A DNA stretch of 9,219 bases from WFTC01 sp047635955 (lineage in GTDB: Bacteria; Patescibacteriota; Gracilibacteria; UBA1369; 2-02-FULL-48-14), in contig JBLIGW010000042.1 in NCBI GenBank assembly GCA_047635955.1, positions 1 through 9,219 on the forward strand, read 5' to 3'. Both the position numbers and the translations under genes were made by a program. The notes beneath the pieces were generated by a model. It was not told where the DNA came from. It saw only the letters and a list, made by a program, of their open reading frames with translations, and did not search any database. Positions 6,322-9,219 of the stretch are shown here, piece after piece. Position 1 is the first letter of the stretch. Each line of letters opens with the position of its first letter.

Positions 6322-7587
6322 ATGAAAATTCAAGGCCTCTTAGGGGTTCTTACCCTTGTGACTATGCTTGCTGTTCAAGTGGCTCCGCTTGGTTCAACTT
6401 TCAATGCTATTGCAGCGGAAGTGCCAGCGCCACCGGATGAAAGTGAGGATTTTTACGTTCATACATTTATAATTTCAGGTTATTACTCTCCCCTTCTTGG
6501 TCAAGATCGATACGCAACGGGAAGCTATGCTTCTGACATTTATCTAAATGGTAACGGAACAAATGGAGCAGATGGAACGCCAGTTTACCCTGGAATGGTA
6601 GCCTGCCCACGTACTAGAACACTTGATAGTGGAGCGATTGCTGGTTACGACTTTGGAACTAATTTTTATATTCCTGGAATAGGATTGACGACTTGTCATG
6701 ACATCGGAGGGGCTATTGTTGTTGCGGGTGACCGTGGACAAGCTCATGATCGATTAGATATTTGGTTTGGATATGGTGATGAAGGTTTGCAACGTGCCCT
6801 AAACTGGGGAAAGCGAACTGTAGACGTTATGGTTTATGGTGTTGAAAACATTCAAGATGAAGTTTACTTTGATGCCTACCTGGCTATTGAAGACTTTGTT
6901 CAAAGCACGATTCTTTCTCCACTCTACTTTGGTGAAGATATTTATTATGGAACGGAAAGTGACGAAGTTTCTGAACTAGTGGGTCATCTGAGCGAATGGG
7001 GCTATTACGATGGTGAACCCACTAATTTCTATGGACCGGGCGTTGCTCAATCCGTTTTCAACTTCCAATCTGACTTTGAAATCGTAAGCGATCCTGCAGA
7101 AATGGGAGCGGGACACTTTGGAATTAAAACACGAACTCAATTCGATAAGTTACTGAATGACGAAGAATTGGCAATTGATACCATTCGATTACAACGAGGA
7201 GGTGCCCTGCTTTCTAAGCATGATGACCTCTTTGAAGAAACATCACTCTTTGCTGCTGCCCTTACTATAGGAGACAGTGGAACGATGGTAGATGTGCTTC
7301 AAAATGAATTAGTAGCAATGGGACTGCTTTATCAAGCTACTGGTTACTTTGACGAAGTGACTGAACACGCTGTTTACAAGTTTCAACAGATTCATGGACT
7401 CGTTGAAAGCACTGACGACAGTGGAGCTGGATACGTTGGGCCTGGAACTCGAGCAGCATTAAATGGAATCATCAATAGTCGTTATGACGCTAAAAGCATC
7501 ATGGCCTACCAACGTGAAGAACTAAATACTGGAAGATTGAGTCTTTACCTTCCTGAAGAATTTGTTGCACTTACGGACGAGCAGTAA
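6322..7587 (+). CDS. Secreted 3D-domain protein with two peptidoglycan-binding repeats
   Basis: A 421-residue exported protein. The N-terminus (MKIQGLLGVLTLVTMLAVQV) is a signal peptide with a likely cleavage site after AIA (residues 29-31). The 3D domain, related to the catalytic barrel of MltA lytic transglycosylases, covers about residues 85-172. Its three conserved aspartates appear to be D110 (before the GTNFYIPG strand), D127 (HDIGGAI) and D146 (LDIWFG), followed by WGKRTVDVMVYG. Two segments resemble PG_binding_1 modules: about 213-278 (weaker, with YYDGEPTNFYGPGVAQSVFNF) and about 316-384 (clear, IGDSGTMVDVLQNEL through GYVGPGTRAALN). The likely role is binding and cleaving or remodelling peptidoglycan outside the membrane. 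The ATG at 6322 follows a short leader without a Shine-Dalgarno site. Its 3' end overlaps tsaE by 17 bases, tail to tail. The enzymatic activity is inferred from the family. Confidence 0.88.
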   Translation: MKIQGLLGVLTLVTMLAVQVAPLGSTFNAIAAEVPAPPDESEDFYVHTFIISGYYSPLLGQDRYATGSYASDIYLNGNGTNGADGTPVYPGMVACPRTRTLDSGAIAGYDFGTNFYIPGIGLTTCHDIGGAIVVAGDRGQAHDRLDIWFGYGDEGLQRALNWGKRTVDVMVYGVENIQDEVYFDAYLAIEDFVQSTILSPLYFGEDIYYGTESDEVSELVGHLSEWGYYDGEPTNFYGPGVAQSVFNFQSDFEIVSDPAEMGAGHFGIKTRTQFDKLLNDEELAIDTIRLQRGGALLSKHDDLFEETSLFAAALTIGDSGTMVDVLQNELVAMGLLYQATGYFDEVTEHAVYKFQQIHGLVESTDDSGAGYVGPGTRAALNGIINSRYDAKSIMAYQREELNTGRLSLYLPEEFVALTDEQ

Positions 7588-7981
7588 TCTCTAAACTTCG
7601 CTTGCTTCCTCCCTCATGGTTTATTCTTATGAATAGATGAGCTTGAGCCACCTGAACGTTCATTCGTGATGGCCACTCAATCACCACATGGCCTGTTGAA
7701 GCTAAATGTTCATCAATAAGGTGCATGAGCTCTTCGTCCTGTCCCTCCAGCCTGTAAAGGTCGTAATGGGCTAGTTTACTGCTGTATTCGTTTAAATAGG
7801 CGTAAGTCGGGCTAGAAACGGCCTTTTCAATGCCAAGGGCTTTTGCCAAACCTTTAACTAGCTGGGTCTTCCCTGCTGCTAGATCCCCTTCAAGTAGCCA
7901 CACCCGATGCTCTGGATATTCCTCCAGGAGCTTTTTGGCTAAGTCTTGAGTCTCTTCTTCTGAGTTGGTGAGTACTTGCAT
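7571..7981 (-). CDS. tsaE: tRNA N6-threonylcarbamoyladenosine biosynthesis ATPase TsaE
   Basis: P-loop ATPase that works with TsaB and TsaD to form t6A at position 37 of ANN-decoding tRNAs in the cytoplasm. Diagnostic features in the 136-residue product are GDLAAGKT (32-39, K38 and T39 in the phosphate loop), SSPTYAYLNEY (56-66), HYDLYRLEG (72-80) and IEWPS (101-105, with the conserved E102 and W103). The length is slightly below the usual 150 or so. I chose the ATG at 7979-7981 (MQVLTNSEEE) over an in-frame ATG 31 codons upstream. The longer form adds a hydrophobic stretch that is antisense to the M23 promoter and start and is absent from the family. It runs opposite to both flanking genes: convergent with the 3D gene (17-base overlap) and divergent from the M23 gene (55 bases apart). 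tsaB and tsaD are not in the window. Confidence 0.93.
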   Translation of the reverse strand: MQVLTNSEEETQDLAKKLLEEYPEHRVWLLEGDLAAGKTQLVKGLAKALGIEKAVSSPTYAYLNEYSSKLAHYDLYRLEGQDEELMHLIDEHLASTGHVVIEWPSRMNVQVAQAHLFIRINHEGGSKRSLEITARP

Positions 7982-7982
7982 C

Positions 7983-8018
7983 TTGAATAAAATATGGAAA
8001 TAAGCTATAATGACTAGA
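7983..8018 (+). promoter_or_regulatory. Sigma-70-type promoter of the M23 gene
   Basis: TTGAAT (7983-7988), a 17-base spacer and a perfect TATAAT (8006-8011) make the best two-part promoter in the window. TATAATGACTAGA (8006-8018) is nearly identical to the element upstream of the 3D gene. The -10 starts 31 bases before the ATG at 8037, and the predicted leader is A-rich with no Shine-Dalgarno site. On the - strand, CATTAT (8012-8007) lies 31 bases before the tsaE start, so the two divergent -10 elements may overlap; that second half is weak. Confidence 0.8.
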
Positions 8019-8036
8019 TACACAAAAACAAAAAAT

Positions 8037-9219
8037 ATGAAAAAACTCAAACCTTTCTTTCGAAACAACAACACTCGTCATTGGACGGGCTTAGTTGCAC
8101 TACTTGCGCTTTCCGTAGGAACGGTGCAGCTTCAAGACTCTGATTTTCTTTTCAGTTCTATCTTGAACCAACCTGAGTATGTGTTCGAGGGAACGGTTGC
8201 TCCATTTGAAAGTATGTTGGATTATTCCGAGCTAGAGTCTGGAGATAGAGATCAAGATTACAATTCACTTTTAGCTGAAGGTGGAGGGAAAGTTATTCCT
8301 CACCTATTACACTTATATGATCAAGAAAACTTAACTTTTGAATTGGATAACATTGATTGGAGTAGCGAAAGTGAAATCGAAAAAATGAATCTACAGTACA
8401 ATATTACTGTGCCCTTTGCTGGTAACTATCATTTGGACAGTTGCGGTATTGGATGTGGAAGTCACCCTGCTATTGATTGGGTTATGCCTATGAACACTCC
8501 TGTCCGCAGCGCTGCCACTGGTGAAGTTGTAAAGGTAAGTGAGCAAAGCTCAGGTTTTGGATACCACGTTGTGGTTGAGACTCAAAACGCCCCTCACCCT
8601 ACTAATATTGGAGAGCTAACCACTATTTCTTTTGGTTACTCTCATCTATCAAAAATTTATGTAAATGAAGGTGACATTGTTTCAGCTGGTGACATTATCG
8701 CCCTGAGTGGTGAAACTGGAACATCTACTACACCTCATCTACACTGGGATCTTGCCATGGAAACAGTTCCATGGATGCCTTATTGGCCTTTCACCTGGAG
8801 TGAAGCCAGTGATGCTGGTTTGAACTTCTGGAGCGCCGTTAACGAAGGGCTAGGTCAAGACAATGTATACAAATACATGGCTGATCCAGCTGAATACGTG
8901 CTCAAGTATAGTATTGAAACTTATGAAGTCCCTGAAGAGGTGGCTGAAGAGGTGGCTGAAGAGGTGGCTGACGTCGAAGAAGAGCCTGAAGTGATCGAAG
9001 AGGTGGCTGAAGAGGTGGCTGACGTCGAAGAAGAAGAGGAAGCAGTTGTTATAGAGGAGGAAATTGAAATTGAAGAGGCACTAGAGGTGGAGACTTCTGT
9101 TGTCACTATGGATATCGCTTCTATTGAAGTAGACATGCCAAGTTTCATTATGATTGGAGCTAAACGTGAGATTGAAATCACACTATTCGATGCTACTGGT
9201 TCAGTACTTACTGACCCTC
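8037..9219 (+). CDS. Secreted M23 (LytM-type) metalloendopeptidase with acidic repeat and Ig-like tail (3' end outside window)
   Basis: An open frame of 394 codons with no stop before the window edge. The N-terminus is basic (MKKLKPFFRN) with a hydrophobic stretch at about residues 17-33, a signal peptide or membrane anchor without an obvious AXA cleavage site. The M23 peptidase domain spans about residues 122-290. Zinc ligands are complete: H143 and D147 in SHPAIDW, and H236 in PHLHWDL with H234 as the conserved partner; SHL (H203) and GDIVSAGDIIALSGETG are also typical. The family cuts peptide cross-links in peptidoglycan outside the membrane. Residues about 299-348 are an almost purely Glu/Val/Ala repeat, and a beta-rich, Ig-like region begins near 351 (KREIEITLFDATGSVLTD). 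The start was chosen as the first ATG after a strong promoter; there is no Shine-Dalgarno site. The protease call is firm; the Ig-like call is tentative because it is cut off. Confidence 0.92.
   Translation, partial: MKKLKPFFRNNNTRHWTGLVALLALSVGTVQLQDSDFLFSSILNQPEYVFEGTVAPFESMLDYSELESGDRDQDYNSLLAEGGGKVIPHLLHLYDQENLTFELDNIDWSSESEIEKMNLQYNITVPFAGNYHLDSCGIGCGSHPAIDWVMPMNTPVRSAATGEVVKVSEQSSGFGYHVVVETQNAPHPTNIGELTTISFGYSHLSKIYVNEGDIVSAGDIIALSGETGTSTTPHLHWDLAMETVPWMPYWPFTWSEASDAGLNFWSAVNEGLGQDNVYKYMADPAEYVLKYSIETYEVPEEVAEEVAEEVADVEEEPEVIEEVAEEVADVEEEEEAVVIEEEIEIEEALEVETSVVTMDIASIEVDMPSFIMIGAKREIEITLFDATGSVLTDP
8934..9035 (+). repeat. In-frame acidic tandem repeat in the M23 gene
   Basis: The 12-base unit GAAGAGGTGGCT (encoding Glu-Glu-Val-Ala) occurs three times in a row at 8934-8969 and twice more at 8997-9020. 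Each block is followed by GACGTCGAAGAAGA. A 38-base exact direct repeat results (8946-8983 and 8997-9034, offset 51 bases, 17 codons). The identity at DNA level points to recent duplication, and all copies keep the frame. It probably encodes a flexible acidic linker between the peptidase and the surface domain. Confidence 0.9.

Noticed and set aside
7859..7890. TsaE P-loop reading GDLAAGKT instead of GDLGAGKT as a defect
   Set aside because: The key lysine and threonine are intact and a small residue at the changed position is compatible with a working P-loop.
7982..8074. Upstream extension of tsaE encoding a hydrophobic N-terminal segment
   Set aside because: It is antisense to the A-rich promoter, leader and first codons of the M23 gene, which explains the Phe/Leu-rich translation. 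TsaE is a soluble protein that normally begins close to the chosen start.
8921..9181. Serine- and threonine-rich frame on the - strand
   Set aside because: It is the antisense shadow of the Glu/Val/Ala repeat in the M23 gene; its repetitive composition mirrors the repeat exactly.
1..9219. TGA recoded as glycine, as in some Patescibacteria
   Set aside because: All recognised genes run at full length in the standard code with no in-frame TGA to be read through. Their stops are TAA (TAG in one frame), so there is no sign of recoding.

Overview
The window looks like a piece of a small-genome bacterium, most likely of the Candidate Phyla Radiation (Patescibacteria). This is inferred from the gene set and style, not from a marker gene. 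The evidence is a membrane-tethered VirD4-like ATPase with no other secretion genes beside it, a secreted 3D-domain/peptidoglycan-binding protein of a type common in that group, an M23 protein with a surface-repeat tail, a non-discriminating type of AspRS, and starts without Shine-Dalgarno sites. The genetic code appears standard: no gene needs an in-frame TGA read through, and nearly all stops are TAA.

Layout, left to right on the + strand: the 3' end of dnaE (to 914); aspS (979-2751); a VirD4/TraG-like ATPase 15 bases behind it (2767-5226), probably in the same transcript; a 101-base gap holding a promoter candidate and two interleaved inverted repeats; an unrecognised locus in which coding potential moves through three reading frames (5328-5618, 5536-6021, 5963-6202) and which may be one frameshifted or decaying gene; a promoter region; a secreted 3D/peptidoglycan-binding protein (6322-7587); tsaE on the - strand (7571-7981), overlapping the previous gene tail to tail; and, divergent from tsaE, a secreted M23 endopeptidase gene from 8037 that runs off the right edge and is followed in frame by an acidic repeat and the start of an Ig-like region.

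The first half is information processing: replication (DnaE), translation (AspRS) and later tRNA modification (TsaE). The second half is cell envelope. The two secreted wall-active proteins have nearly identical promoter cores (TATAATGAYTAGA) and A-rich leaders, which suggests coordinated expression. Four + strand genes have a plausible -10 hexamer starting 31-32 bases before the ATG, which predicts short leaders of about 20 bases without a Shine-Dalgarno site.

The parts most worth a second look are the frame-changing locus at 5328-6202, the interleaved inverted repeats covering its start codon, the shared promoter of the two wall enzymes, and the AspRS specificity residues. No RNA gene, CRISPR array, insertion sequence or convincing intrinsic terminator was seen.
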